DNA from: Paenibacillus xylanexedens
GTDB lineage: Bacteria; Bacillota; Bacilli; Paenibacillales; Paenibacillaceae
Reading direction: 5' to 3'
DNA length: 64,000 bases
Assembly: GCF_007676705.1 (NCBI RefSeq)
Contig: NZ_VEBF01000001.1
Location: 1,240,001 to 1,304,000 of the forward strand
Position 1 is the first letter of the stretch; every line of letters starts with the position of its first letter. Below are positions 43,386 to 52,006 of the stretch, piece after piece. The position numbers and the translations under genes are program-made. The notes below the pieces were generated by a model. That model saw only the letters and a list, made by a program, of their open reading frames with translations. It did not search any database and was not told the DNA's origin.

Positions 43386-44916
43386 GCGCAGTACCTCTCT
43401 TTTGGGTGCTGCCCGCCATCATCAAGCCGAGCTCCCTGTCATTGGTTTCTTCCGGCAGCACCTCGCCAACGATCTGGCCTTCATAGATAACAGCAATTCG
43501 GTCAGATACATTGATAATCTCATCAAGCTCAAATGAAATCAGTAGAACAGCCTTACCTTGATCGCGTTGTGCTATCAGTTGCTTTTGCACGAACTCAATA
43601 GCCCCTACGTCCAAACCACGTGTTGGTTGGGCAGCAATAAGCAATTCAGGGTTTTTATCCACCTCACGGGCGATAATGGCCTTCTGCTGGTTTCCTCCGG
43701 ACAAGGAACGAGCTTTGGTCTCGATGCTTGGTGTACGCACGTCAAATGCCTCCACAAGCCGCTTCGCCTGCTTTTTGATCGCATCGAAGTTAAGGAATCC
43801 TTTACGGGTGTATGGTGCTTTATAGTACGATTCCAGAACGATATTTTCACTCACTGAAAAATCAAGGACAAGTCCATGTTTGTGTCGATCTTCCGGGATA
43901 TGGGCTATGCCCGATTCAGAAATATGGCGCGGAGAATGATTGGACAGCTCCTTGCCCTCCAAACGAATCGAACCGCTCTCGACTTTACGAAGTCCGGTAA
44001 GGGCTTCAATGAGTTCACTTTGACCGTTACCATCCACGCCTGCGATTCCGACAATCTCTCCTGCACGCACATTCAGGTTAAGTTGGTTCAGAACCGAAAT
44101 ACCTTCTTTATTCTTCGCAGTCAATTTACTAACTTCAAGCACATTGGCTCCTGGTGTAGCCGGTTTTTTGTCCACTTTGAATGTGACATTCCGACCTACC
44201 ATTTTCTCTGCCAATTCATTCGGATTGGTTTCCGATGTTTTGACCGAATCAATGACTTTACCCCGACGAATAATCGTTACCGTGTCGGAGATCTCCATGA
44301 TCTCTTTCAGTTTGTGCGTGATCAAAATAATCGACTTGCCTTCAGCTACGAGCTTCTTCATGATGATCATCAATTCTTTGATCTCTTGAGGAGTCAATAC
44401 CGCTGTAGGCTCGTCAAAAATCAGAATGTCTGCACCGCGATACAAGGTTTTAACGATCTCCACACGTTGCTGCATTCCGACAGAGATATCATGAATTTTG
44501 GCATGCGGATTCACCTTGAGTCCATACTGTTCGGACAGACGCTGCACTTCAGCGGCTGCTTTTTTATAGTTAATATTGAGACCCTTCGTTGGTTCAGATC
44601 CCAAAATAATGTTCTCTGTTACCGTGAACGGCTGTACAAGCTTAAAGTGCTGATGCACCATGCCGATGCCAAGATCGATCGCTCGGTTAGGGCTGTCGAT
44701 GATGACAGGCTTGCCATTCACTTCAATGGAACCTTCATCTGGCTGATAGAGACCAAATACAATATTCATCAACGTTGACTTACCAGCGCCGTTTTCGCCC
44801 AGTAGCGCATGAATCTCGCCTTTACGAAGCTGAAGGCTGATAGCGTCGTTGGCAACAATGCCTGGGAAACGCTTCGTTATTTGTTTTAACTCAACGACGG
44901 GGGTTGCTGCACCCAT
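43378..44916 (-). CDS. nupO: Nucleoside ABC transporter ATPase NupO
   Basis: 512 aa with two tandem ABC domains. Domain 1: GENGAGKST, Q-loop, VGMQQRVEIVKTL, LIFDEPTAVLT. Domain 2: GVDGNGQSEL (a degenerate Walker A with Gln-Ser), LSGGNQQKAIIAREV and LLIAAQPTRGLDVGA. The degenerate second site is normal for this sugar/nucleoside class. ATG at 44916 behind AAGGGTGATTAC. B. subtilis YufO equivalent. Confidence 0.92.
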   Translation of the reverse strand: MGAATPVVELKQITKRFPGIVANDAISLQLRKGEIHALLGENGAGKSTLMNIVFGLYQPDEGSIEVNGKPVIIDSPNRAIDLGIGMVHQHFKLVQPFTVTENIILGSEPTKGLNINYKKAAAEVQRLSEQYGLKVNPHAKIHDISVGMQQRVEIVKTLYRGADILIFDEPTAVLTPQEIKELMIIMKKLVAEGKSIILITHKLKEIMEISDTVTIIRRGKVIDSVKTSETNPNELAEKMVGRNVTFKVDKKPATPGANVLEVSKLTAKNKEGISVLNQLNLNVRAGEIVGIAGVDGNGQSELIEALTGLRKVESGSIRLEGKELSNHSPRHISESGIAHIPEDRHKHGLVLDFSVSENIVLESYYKAPYTRKGFLNFDAIKKQAKRLVEAFDVRTPSIETKARSLSGGNQQKAIIAREVDKNPELLIAAQPTRGLDVGAIEFVQKQLIAQRDQGKAVLLISFELDEIINVSDRIAVIYEGQIVGEVLPEETNDRELGLMMAGSTQKRGTAHE

Positions 44917-45049
44917 GTAATCACCCTTATAACTGATATAGTGTGGTTCCGCAAACGAAAGAAAAGCTCCTACCGGAGCGTTGATGCACAATGACCTTGT
45001 ACAATTGTTATGATGACTTGATCAAATGTTCCTGTTCTTGCAATCATAA

Positions 45050-45066
45050 GGCCGGTCAAGACCGGC
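45050..45066 (-). terminator. Hairpin between nupN and nupO
   Basis: GGCCGGTC-AA-GACCGGCC, perfect 8-bp stem. There is no strong T run on the minus strand. Hairpins like this after a binding-protein gene usually lower the expression of the downstream genes or protect the mRNA. Confidence 0.6.
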
Positions 45067-45100
45067 CCTGATGATTTATTCTTATGCGACTAGGATCAAA

Positions 45101-46141
45101 TTACTCAGTAGGTACTTTGATTTCGCCGCTGATGATTTTTTCTTTGTATTCATCCACTTTAGTAAGGATGTCAGCAGAAACATTTTTTGTAGAAGTATCA
45201 GCAATACCTACACCGTTCTCTTTCAGAGTCAGATTTTCGGAACCGCCAGCAAATGTGCCGTCGATCACTTCTTGGTTTACTTTCTTAACTGCTTCATCAA
45301 CTTTTTTGATCATGGAAGTCAGTGTTACTTCATCACCAAACTCCAGGGATTGGTCTTTATCTACACCGATAACCCATACTTCTTGTCCTTGTTTCTTACG
45401 AGCGATTGCTTCGTTGAACACACCGTTACCAGTAGCACCGGAAGAGTGGAAAATGATATCCGCACCTTGGTTGTAGATCGTAGCTGCTGCTGCTTTACCA
45501 AGGTCTGGTTTGTCAAATGCACCTGTATAGTTGGAGATCAATTCAGCATCAGGATTAACTGCTTTAACGCCTTCTCTGAAACCAACTTCAAATTTCTTGA
45601 TCAATGGGCTGTCCATTCCCCCAACAAAACCGATTTTGTTCGTTTTTGTAGTCAGACCGGCAACAACGCCAACCAGGAAAGAACCTTGCTCTTCAGCAAA
45701 TGTTACGGATTTAACGTTAGGAACATCAACTACACTGTCAATGATCGCAAGTTTAGCTTCTGTGTTTTGCTCAGCAACAGTCTTGATTGCATCAGCCAAT
45801 TGGAAACCGATACCCCAAGTCAGGTCATATCCGTTTTTAACGAATTCGTTCAGGTTCGGAATGTACTCTTCATCGGATTTACTTTGCAGGTATTTAACTG
45901 CAGTACCTGTTTCTGTTTCAGTCGCTTGCAGAGCTTCCCAAGCGGATTGGTTAAAGGATTTGTCATTAACTCCACCTACGTCAGTAACCATACCGATTTT
46001 AAGATCGGATTTTGCTTCAGTGGATGTGCCACCTGTATCTCCTCCGGCATTTGTTTCTTCTTTCGGTTTGCTACCGCAACCTGCGAGCATAACCGATACC
46101 GCCAGCAACATTACCAAAGACAAGCTGAGCATCTTTTTCAT
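45101..46141 (-). CDS. nupN: BmpA-family nucleoside-binding lipoprotein
   Basis: 346 aa. Lipobox LAGC with Cys at about residue 22, then a BMP-family periplasmic-binding fold (SDLKIGMVTDVGGVNDKSFNQSAWEAL, AGLTTKTNKIGFVGGMDSPLI). In B. subtilis NupN binds guanosine for the NupOPQ importer; purine nucleosides are the likely ligand here. A 184-bp gap with a hairpin precedes nupO. Confidence 0.88.
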   Translation of the reverse strand: MKKMLSLSLVMLLAVSVMLAGCGSKPKEETNAGGDTGGTSTEAKSDLKIGMVTDVGGVNDKSFNQSAWEALQATETETGTAVKYLQSKSDEEYIPNLNEFVKNGYDLTWGIGFQLADAIKTVAEQNTEAKLAIIDSVVDVPNVKSVTFAEEQGSFLVGVVAGLTTKTNKIGFVGGMDSPLIKKFEVGFREGVKAVNPDAELISNYTGAFDKPDLGKAAAATIYNQGADIIFHSSGATGNGVFNEAIARKKQGQEVWVIGVDKDQSLEFGDEVTLTSMIKKVDEAVKKVNQEVIDGTFAGGSENLTLKENGVGIADTSTKNVSADILTKVDEYKEKIISGEIKVPTE

Positions 46142-46424
46142 TTCTCTTTTTCCCCCTTAATGATATATCCTTCATTCCAATCCAGCCTACATTGATCGGA
46201 TCAACAGATAGCAGGAATGACTTTTATGCAGAATGTATGGTTTCTTCGACATTAAAAGCGCATTCTCACCCTTGAAGCATCCAATCATCTGTCGAAAAAC
46301 CGAACATTACGACATGGAGAGAAAAATTAGGACTAGCCTACTAGAGGTGATTATACAATCAACCAGTGTTAAAATCCAGATGTTTCATCACCAAATATCA
46401 CATATTTTTGTTCTTTTTTTATTG

Positions 46425-46449
46425 AAAACGCTTAATAATTTAGCGTTTT
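46425..46449. repeat. Inverted repeat upstream of nupN
   Basis: AAAACGCT, 9 nt, AGCGTTTT. The left part (TTGAAAACGCTTAATA) matches the cre consensus except for one base (A where C is expected). It may be an operator for CcpA or another repressor of nupN. Confidence 0.45.
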
Positions 46450-46680
46450 AACACACTAACGTTACAACGATGTGATGTTATATAACAAAAACATACCGCT
46501 AACTTTAGTGATATGTGAAATTCACCTGTTTTCTTTTGTACTATTTCACCGTTCGTATTTTATGTATTCCCATGGTCTGTTATTCATTCGTTGTCTGGTC
46601 TCATTGTTCCCTTCCAGACTATAGCCTATTCGTTCTACTCCTTCAGAGATTCATCTCCTAATCCCCTCAAAGCCGTAAAA

Positions 46681-46706
46681 AAGCCGCCATATAGGTACGG
46701 CGGCTT
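46681..46706 (-). terminator. Terminator of infC-rpmI-rplT
   Basis: AAGCCGCC and GGCGGCTT arms with TTTTACGG after them on the minus strand, just past rplT. Confidence 0.85.
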
Positions 46707-46718
46707 GTATCATACAAT

Positions 46719-47078
46719 TTAAGCGTTGATTTTGCCTTTAGCTACAGTAGCCAAAGAGTTGAACGCATTGATGTCGTTAACGGCCAGATCAGCCAACATT
46801 TTGCGGTTCATGTCTACACCAGCAAGTTTCAAACCATGGATCAGTTTGTTGTAAGATAAACCATTCATACGTGCTGCTGCATTGATACGAACGATCCACA
46901 GTCTGCGGAAGTTACGTTTCGTGTTGCGACGGTCACGGTATGCGTATACCAGGGATTTCATTACTTGCTCGTTTGCTGTTTTAAAGATACGGTGTTTGGA
47001 ACCGAAATAACCTCTTGCCAGTTTCAAAACCTTTTTATGACGACGACGTACTACAAAACCGCCTTTTACTCTTGCCAT
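46719..47078 (-). CDS. rplT: Ribosomal protein L20
   Basis: 119 aa, [26 protein letters not shown] at the N-terminus is the L20 signature; basic and helical. It is an early 50S assembly protein and in Bacillus represses its own operon by acting on the infC leader. The ATG at 47078 was chosen over an upstream frame start; GGGAGG precedes it. Confidence 0.98.
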   Translation of the reverse strand: MARVKGGFVVRRRHKKVLKLARGYFGSKHRIFKTANEQVMKSLVYAYRDRRNTKRNFRRLWIVRINAAARMNGLSYNKLIHGLKLAGVDMNRKMLADLAVNDINAFNSLATVAKGKINA

Positions 47079-47167
47079 ATTAAAGAACCTCCCAAATAAA
47101 TATAAATGTATCCGTTGTATGTGTACGGCCGTAGCCGATCCCCCCATACGGAATGTACTAATTAGAA

Positions 47168-47371
47168 TTAGCCTTTCAAGTTAGCCAAACCTTGTTTCAA
47201 ACGTCTAACATCCCCGGCAGCCATAACTGGGTTACCGTTCAGAACGCGCTTAGCACGTTTGGATTTGTGAGAAAGCAAGTGGTTTTTGTGAGCTTTGTAA
47301 CGAAGGACTTTACCGGAACCGGTAATTTTGAAGCGTCCTTTCAAACTGCTGTGTGTTTTCATTTTAGGCAT
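47168..47371 (-). CDS. rpmI: Ribosomal protein L35
   Basis: 67 aa: [20 protein letters not shown], then [22 protein letters not shown]. Basic, standard length, part of the 50S subunit. Between infC and rplT as in nearly all Firmicutes. Confidence 0.97.
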   Translation of the reverse strand: MPKMKTHSSLKGRFKITGSGKVLRYKAHKNHLLSHKSKRAKRVLNGNPVMAAGDVRRLKQGLANLKG

Positions 47372-47395
47372 TTTGTGTTTCCTCCTCCAATGTTA

Positions 47396-47905
47396 TCAGG
47401 CTTTAGGAGCCAAAATCATGATCATACTGCGGCCTTCCAATTTCGGTTGACGTTCAATAGTACAAAGTTCTGCAACTTCTACCTTAACGCGCTCCAAAAT
47501 CCGTTGACCAATCGCGGCATGTGCAATTTCACGTCCGCGGTAACGAACAGAACATTTCACTTTGTCGCCTTCGTTCAAAAACTTAACTACATTACGAAGC
47601 TTCGTTTGATAATCGTGCTCCTCAATATTGGAACGGAACCATACTTCTTTAATGTCAACAATTTTCTGGTTCTTACGGGCTTCTTTATCTTTCTTTTGTT
47701 GCTCATAGCGGAATTTGCCATAGTCCATGATGCGACACACCGGCGGTTTAGCCTGTGGTGCCACATTGACCAGATCCAAATTCAGATCAATTGCCATTTG
47801 CAGTGCTTCGCGAATGGGCGTAATCCCAATTTGTTCTCCTTCAGCTCCGACAAGGCGTACTTCCTTCGCCCGAATCTCATCATTAATCATGTGATCTTTA
47901 CTAAT
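47396..47905 (-). CDS. infC: Translation initiation factor IF-3 (ATT start)
   Basis: 169 aa. IF-3 prevents early subunit joining and checks the start codon. MINDEIRAKEVRLVG near the N-terminus, AKPPVCRIMDYGKFRYEQQKK and the C-terminal GRSMIMILAP are family marks. The frame extends to 47947, but the ribosome site GGAGG lies 9 nt before ATT at 47905, giving M(I)SKDHMINDEIR, like B. subtilis. A non-AUG start codon is known for infC and lets IF-3 limit its own synthesis. Heads the infC-rpmI-rplT operon. Confidence 0.95.
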   Translation of the reverse strand: MSKDHMINDEIRAKEVRLVGAEGEQIGITPIREALQMAIDLNLDLVNVAPQAKPPVCRIMDYGKFRYEQQKKDKEARKNQKIVDIKEVWFRSNIEEHDYQTKLRNVVKFLNEGDKVKCSVRYRGREIAHAAIGQRILERVKVEVAELCTIERQPKLEGRSMIMILAPKA

Positions 47906-48115
47906 AACCGTCCACCTCCAGGTCATTTTGAATATCCTGTTACACAAAAATAAAAGGGATGCCGGTCAAGCTACCGACATCCCTGTAATCAACACAATTC
48001 TTCATGAGTATACACTTCATAAATTATTGGGATCGTTGACCAGCCAACATAGTGTTGATCAGGTGAGAAGTCGGACTTCTACTTGTGATTCCATTGCTAT
48101 TCGTTTTAACGCACT
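47906..48115 (-). promoter_or_regulatory. L20-type leader of infC
   Basis: About 200 nt of leader with a terminator (AGGGATG.CGGT-ACCGGCATCCCT, 47983-47954) followed by TTTTATTTTTG just before infC. In B. subtilis L20 binds this leader and causes early termination. The upstream part, with AGAAGTCCGACTTCT and AACACTATGTTGGCTGGTC, can form the alternative helices. L20 binding itself is not shown by the sequence. Confidence 0.78.
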
Positions 48116-48120
48116 TGAAT

Positions 48121-48149
48121 ACTATAACATCCACGAAATACCTTGTCAA
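48121..48149 (-). promoter_or_regulatory. Sigma-A promoter of infC operon
   Basis: TTGACA (48149-48144), 17 nt, TATAGT (48126-48121): near-perfect. Confidence 0.88.
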
Positions 48150-48219
48150 CATCTTCACAACTTTTTTCGTAATTATACATTTGTTATATCAGATGCAACA
48201 ACTCATGTATGCCTGCTTC

Positions 48220-49458
48220 TTACCCTTGTTTGCTCTGTACCTCATCCAAACGTACAACACGCGTGTGCTGCGTGTGGCTCCACTGTTTGTTGTTCTGCGT
48301 GAAGAAAGCGTAGAACGTGATCGGGTACCATGACAACAGGTAAATCGGGAACAGGATCAGATATAGATAAACTTTGGCAAAGGTAACCTTCTCTAACGCC
48401 ATCGACAACAGGAACGTCAGGATGTTCAAGCCAATAGCCACAAATCCAACCCATAGCGGGAAGTATCCATAAATATTTGCAATGTGCGGACCCTTGAATA
48501 TAGCCATGTCTACCCACATCGCAGCAGTCATGAGGAATGTAAGCAATACAACATAGACATTGGCTCCATAGATAGCAAGGTCAAATTTCACCAAGCTTCT
48601 TTCCTTAATGGACTGCCAGAGCAGTGGGAAGAAGTATCTACGAGCAACTGTAAAGTGACCTTGCATCCAGCGCAGACGTTGTCTCGCTGAAGCTTTGAAT
48701 GTTAATGGCTTCTCATCAAATACTTTGGCATCGTAGTTGAAAACAGGATATACATTACGTTGCACACTACGCATCGTAAACTCCAGATCCTCAACCAGAC
48801 TTGTTGCGCCCCAGCCAATTTCCTTCAGCAGGTTGGTCTCGAAGCACATCCCCGTACCTCCGAGGAAGTTCGCCATATTCAAGTTATGACGAGACAACTG
48901 CCACAGACGGTTGATGTACCAGTAAGATACACCGTATGCTGCAGTAATCCAGGAATCCTCCGGATTTTTCGTATCAATGTATCCTTGGATAACACGCGAA
49001 CCATTGTTCAAGTCATCATTCATCTCAAGCAAGAAGTTACGGTCAACCAGGTTATCCGCGTCAAACATGACAACTGCGTCATACTGACGCGGCAATTTCC
49101 ACAGGTACTTAAGCATCCATTCGATGGCATACCCTTTACCTCTTAGATCGGCATTGGTACGCACACAGGCATTTAACCCATGTTCTCTGACAATCTGTGC
49201 CGTTCCATCCGTACAGTTGTCACAGATGACAAACACATCATACAGATCTTCCGGATAATCAAGTTGTTTGAGGTTCTCCATCAAGGCACCAATGACCTGT
49301 TCCTCATTGTGTGCTGCGACGAGTACAGCGAAAGATTTTGTCGCCGGATAATGTTTCTTTTTCTTTTTCCTAATCAGACCAAACAGCGAAAACGTGAATT
49401 GGTACACGGCTAGCAGTGCCAGAATGACCTGCATCGTGACGAATATAGCGTCCAACAT
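48220..49458 (-). CDS. Family 2 glycosyltransferase, membrane-bound
   Basis: 412 aa. One N-terminal helix, a GT2 catalytic domain with AHNEEQVIGAL, FDADN (DxD metal site), LVEDLEF (ED base) and QRLRW (QxxRW), then three or four C-terminal helices. This is the processive-type layout of cellulose/hyaluronan/poly-GlcNAc synthases, though without knowing the sugar. It could make a polysaccharide or modify a lipid carrier. Monocistronic, minus strand. Confidence 0.88.
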   Translation of the reverse strand: MLDAIFVTMQVILALLAVYQFTFSLFGLIRKKKKKHYPATKSFAVLVAAHNEEQVIGALMENLKQLDYPEDLYDVFVICDNCTDGTAQIVREHGLNACVRTNADLRGKGYAIEWMLKYLWKLPRQYDAVVMFDADNLVDRNFLLEMNDDLNNGSRVIQGYIDTKNPEDSWITAAYGVSYWYINRLWQLSRHNLNMANFLGGTGMCFETNLLKEIGWGATSLVEDLEFTMRSVQRNVYPVFNYDAKVFDEKPLTFKASARQRLRWMQGHFTVARRYFFPLLWQSIKERSLVKFDLAIYGANVYVVLLTFLMTAAMWVDMAIFKGPHIANIYGYFPLWVGFVAIGLNILTFLLSMALEKVTFAKVYLYLILFPIYLLSWYPITFYAFFTQNNKQWSHTQHTRVVRLDEVQSKQG

Positions 49459-49633
49459 CGTTCTCTGTTACCCCCTTTTTTTCGAAACCCAGTTTACTAA
49501 AGCATTTTCTCTTCCTGATTCTGCAAGTTATTTTTTTTTGATCTGCAGAATATGACCCTGTTCTTTTGTGTACTACGCGAATATATCAGGCAATGTTTCA
49601 AAGCTTGGTTGCTATCAGTTGGCTGCTTTATCG

Positions 49634-49662
49634 ATTCTGTATTCTTTTCAGTCATTTGTCAA
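49634..49662 (-). promoter_or_regulatory. Promoter of the GT2 gene
   Basis: TTGACA (49662-49657), 17 nt, CAGAAT (49639-49634) on the minus strand; good -35, moderate -10. Confidence 0.45.
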
Positions 49663-50129
49663 AACCCCAATTCCACTTTCTAAAGCAGAAATGTGATCTT
49701 TAAAGGCTGAATAGACACTTCGTGATACCACAACCTCGCATTCATGCCTGTTATATCTTATTTTCAGCCGTTTACTTGATTTTTATTTCTAAAGTCCCTG
49801 CTTTTTTCATCAGCATGTTATTCTTCGTCAGAGGCTCTATAACAAATAACGCAAACAGACCTCAAAAAGTTTAAAACAAAACTCACATTTTTTTACCTCA
49901 TTTCAGCCATGTTGAATCATTGTATCTTTTTTGGCTTACTCAAGTCAAAAAGTTAAGATGGATATCTATCCACTCTTTAACATGAATTTTACGTTCTTTA
50001 CATGTGTTCGTCTTGAAAAGGACAACATTTAAAAATATGATAAACATATACCTGAAATAACCTCAAGTTCGCGAAAAACGGTTATATACTAATCAGGACG
50101 AAACCGGATGCAGAAATTCACCGGAAATA

Positions 50130-50166
50130 CTGCCGCCATTACGGGCGGCCTGACTGGCAGGAGGCC
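50130..50166 (+). promoter_or_regulatory. Bistable hairpin over the PAP2 ribosome site
   Basis: Hairpin A pairs GCCGCC (50132-50137) with GGCGGC (50144-50149). Hairpin B pairs GGCCT (50147-50151) with AGGCC (50162-50166) and encloses the Shine-Dalgarno AGGAGG (50159-50164). The two share 50147-50149 and cannot both form. Hairpin B would hide the start of the PAP2 gene. Confidence 0.4.
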
Positions 50167-50169
50167 AAT

Positions 50170-50697
50170 ATGAGCCGTTTTTTCTTAAAGTTTCAAGATT
50201 ATGATCGAAATGTTTTTATGTGGATCAACGGCCGACTTCATAATCGTTTTATGAATTTTTGGCTGTATTATTTCACTCATCTGGGTGGGGCAACTTCTTC
50301 TATTGCAGTATCCTTGTTAATCTGGCTGCTTGCTCCAGCTCCATGGAGCACAACAGGACTTCAGGCTTGTATCGCTCTTGCGGTCAGCCATATTCCTGTA
50401 GCCATCGCGAAAAAATTGTATCCTCGCATTCGGCCTTATCTGGCCTTGCCGGATACCATTACGTTTCGTAATCCCCTGACGGACCACTCGTTTCCTTCAG
50501 GACACACAACTGCCATTTTTTCGGTCACGGTTCCATTTATGACCGCTGATCCGATCTTATTGCTAATATTGTTGCCTGTGGCTCTTATTGTCGGATTCTC
50601 TCGAATTTATCTGGGATTACACTATCCTTCCGATGTTCTGGCAGGTGCTACAATAGGTACTTTAGTCGCACTTGCAACAGTTGCATTCTGGTCTTAA
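50170..50697 (+). CDS. PAP2-superfamily phosphatase
   Basis: 175 aa with five or six hydrophobic helices. All three lipid-phosphatase motifs are present: KKLYPRIRP (KX6RP), FPSGHT (PSGH) and SRIYLGLHYPSD (SRX5HX3D). It should cut a lipid phosphate on the outer face; undecaprenyl-pyrophosphate (BcrC type) or phosphatidylglycerophosphate are the usual substrates. ATG at 50170; the ribosome site may be sequestered (see the hairpin feature). It is followed 50 bp later by a UgtP-like gene on the same strand. Confidence 0.88.
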   Translation: MSRFFLKFQDYDRNVFMWINGRLHNRFMNFWLYYFTHLGGATSSIAVSLLIWLLAPAPWSTTGLQACIALAVSHIPVAIAKKLYPRIRPYLALPDTITFRNPLTDHSFPSGHTTAIFSVTVPFMTADPILLLILLPVALIVGFSRIYLGLHYPSDVLAGATIGTLVALATVAFWS

Positions 50698-50747
50698 AGC
50701 CGATATGTTAGACTCAGAAAAACCTAGCAGGAACAGGTGAAGCAAGC

Positions 50748-51899
50748 GTGGAGAAAAAAAGAGTATTACTATTATCTGAAGGCTTTGGTACGGGGCATAC
50801 TCAAGCCGCCTATGCACTGTCCAGCCATTTGCGAAAGCTGTCGCCAGACGTGCAGACGAAAGTGCTTGAACTGGGAAGTTTCTTAAATCCCAAGGTTGCA
50901 CCTCTTATTATAACGGCATACAAAAAAACGGTGACTAACCAGCCCAAACTCGTGGGGTACGTATACAGGCATCAATATAAAAAGTCATTGAACCGGCTCA
51001 CAACGCTGGCGCTGCATAAACTGTTCTATACACATACACGCAGCGTCGTGCGTCAGTTACGTCCCGATGCGATTGTATGCACCCATCCGATCCCAAGTGC
51101 TGTCATATCCAGACTGAAGCGACTGGGTGTACAGGTTCCCCTTTGCACAGTCATTACCGATTATGATGCACATGGGACATGGATTAACCGTGAAGTAGAC
51201 CTTTACCTGGTTTCTTCAGATGAGGTTAAGTCCAAACTAATGTTGCGTGGCGTACCTAAAGACAAAATTCGAGTCACAGGCATTCCCGTACATCCAAACT
51301 TCTGGGAGCATCCCGGTCGAGATGAGATCCGAAGCAGATTTAATCTCAAAAACATGCCCACTGTACTGGTAATGGGCGGGGGTTGGGGAATGCTCAGTGA
51401 CAAGTTAGTTCATCCGTTACTGACACGCTGGCATGAAGATATTCAGATCATTTTCTGTTTCGGACGCAATGATAAAGCACGGATCAGCATGGAACAGAAC
51501 TCGATGTATCGCAAAGAAAACATTCATATTATTGGTTACACCAACGAAGTCGACAAATTGATGGAAGTATCCGACCTGCTGATCACCAAGCCTGGCGGCA
51601 TGACTTGCAGCGAAGGATTGGCCAAGGGAATTCCAATGTTGTTCCATAATCCTATACCAGGTCAGGAAGAAGAGAACGTTCATTATTTTACCGCAAGAGG
51701 TTTGGGAGAACCCATAACTTCGCTCGATGTAGTGATCAAATGGATGAATAAGTTGCTGAATCACTATCCGGATATCGTACGTAAACGCAAACGCCATCTG
51801 GCGGAAATCGCCAAGGTTCATCCGATGGAGAGCGCTCAAAGTATTATCGACCTGCTGGAGGACGTTCGTCCTTCATCCGCAGAAGAGGCCCGTTTATAA
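50748..51899 (+). CDS. UgtP/MGDG-synthase-like glycosyltransferase
   Basis: 383 aa, GT-B fold, family 28. N-terminal SEGFGTGHTQAAYAL is the MGDG-synthase/UgtP acceptor motif and the nucleotide-sugar side has ITKPGGMTCSEGLAKGIPML. Such enzymes put glucose or galactose on diacylglycerol, making glycolipid anchors of lipoteichoic acid. GTG start at 50748 with AGGTGAAG upstream. With the PAP2 gene it probably forms a two-gene lipid unit. Confidence 0.83.
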   Translation: MEKKRVLLLSEGFGTGHTQAAYALSSHLRKLSPDVQTKVLELGSFLNPKVAPLIITAYKKTVTNQPKLVGYVYRHQYKKSLNRLTTLALHKLFYTHTRSVVRQLRPDAIVCTHPIPSAVISRLKRLGVQVPLCTVITDYDAHGTWINREVDLYLVSSDEVKSKLMLRGVPKDKIRVTGIPVHPNFWEHPGRDEIRSRFNLKNMPTVLVMGGGWGMLSDKLVHPLLTRWHEDIQIIFCFGRNDKARISMEQNSMYRKENIHIIGYTNEVDKLMEVSDLLITKPGGMTCSEGLAKGIPMLFHNPIPGQEEENVHYFTARGLGEPITSLDVVIKWMNKLLNHYPDIVRKRKRHLAEIAKVHPMESAQSIIDLLEDVRPSSAEEARL

Positions 51900-51954
51900 T
51901 TTTATCCAATCAAGCCTCTAACCAACGGCTTCAAACAAGCCTGCAACCACATCG

Positions 51955-51986
51955 AAAAGGTGCCTTCGAATCGGAAGGCACCTTTT
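51955..51986. terminator. Bidirectional terminator
   Basis: AAAAGGTGCCTTC-GAATC-GGAAGGCACCTTTT, perfect stem between convergent UgtP-like and solute-binding genes. Confidence 0.9.
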
Positions 51987-52006
51987 CTTATGAAGGAAAG
52001 TACAAA

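Larger units (their letters stand above)
46142..46718 (-). other. nupN upstream region and rplT 3' region
   Basis: 577 bp, AT-rich. It holds the inverted repeat at 46425-46449 and the rplT terminator at 46681-46706. No frame with a convincing ribosome site was found. No purine riboswitch core was seen. A TGTCGAA box at 46290 is probably chance. Confidence 0.5.
49459..50169. other. 711-bp AT-rich intergenic region
   Basis: It divides the divergent GT2 and PAP2 genes. It contains a likely GT2 promoter (49634-49662), an inverted repeat ATTCTGCA...TGCAGAAT (49518-49551) in the GT2 leader, and a two-hairpin structure at 50132-50166 before the PAP2 gene. No coding frame is supported. Confidence 0.55.

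Noticed and set aside
45071..46195. A 374-codon plus-strand frame opposite nupN
   Set aside because: Shadow of the binding-protein gene; no ribosome site, odd Phe/Cys-rich composition.
49459..50169. A possible small gene or riboswitch in the AT-rich gap
   Set aside because: No frame with a ribosome site and no known riboswitch core; only the hairpins and the promoter were kept.
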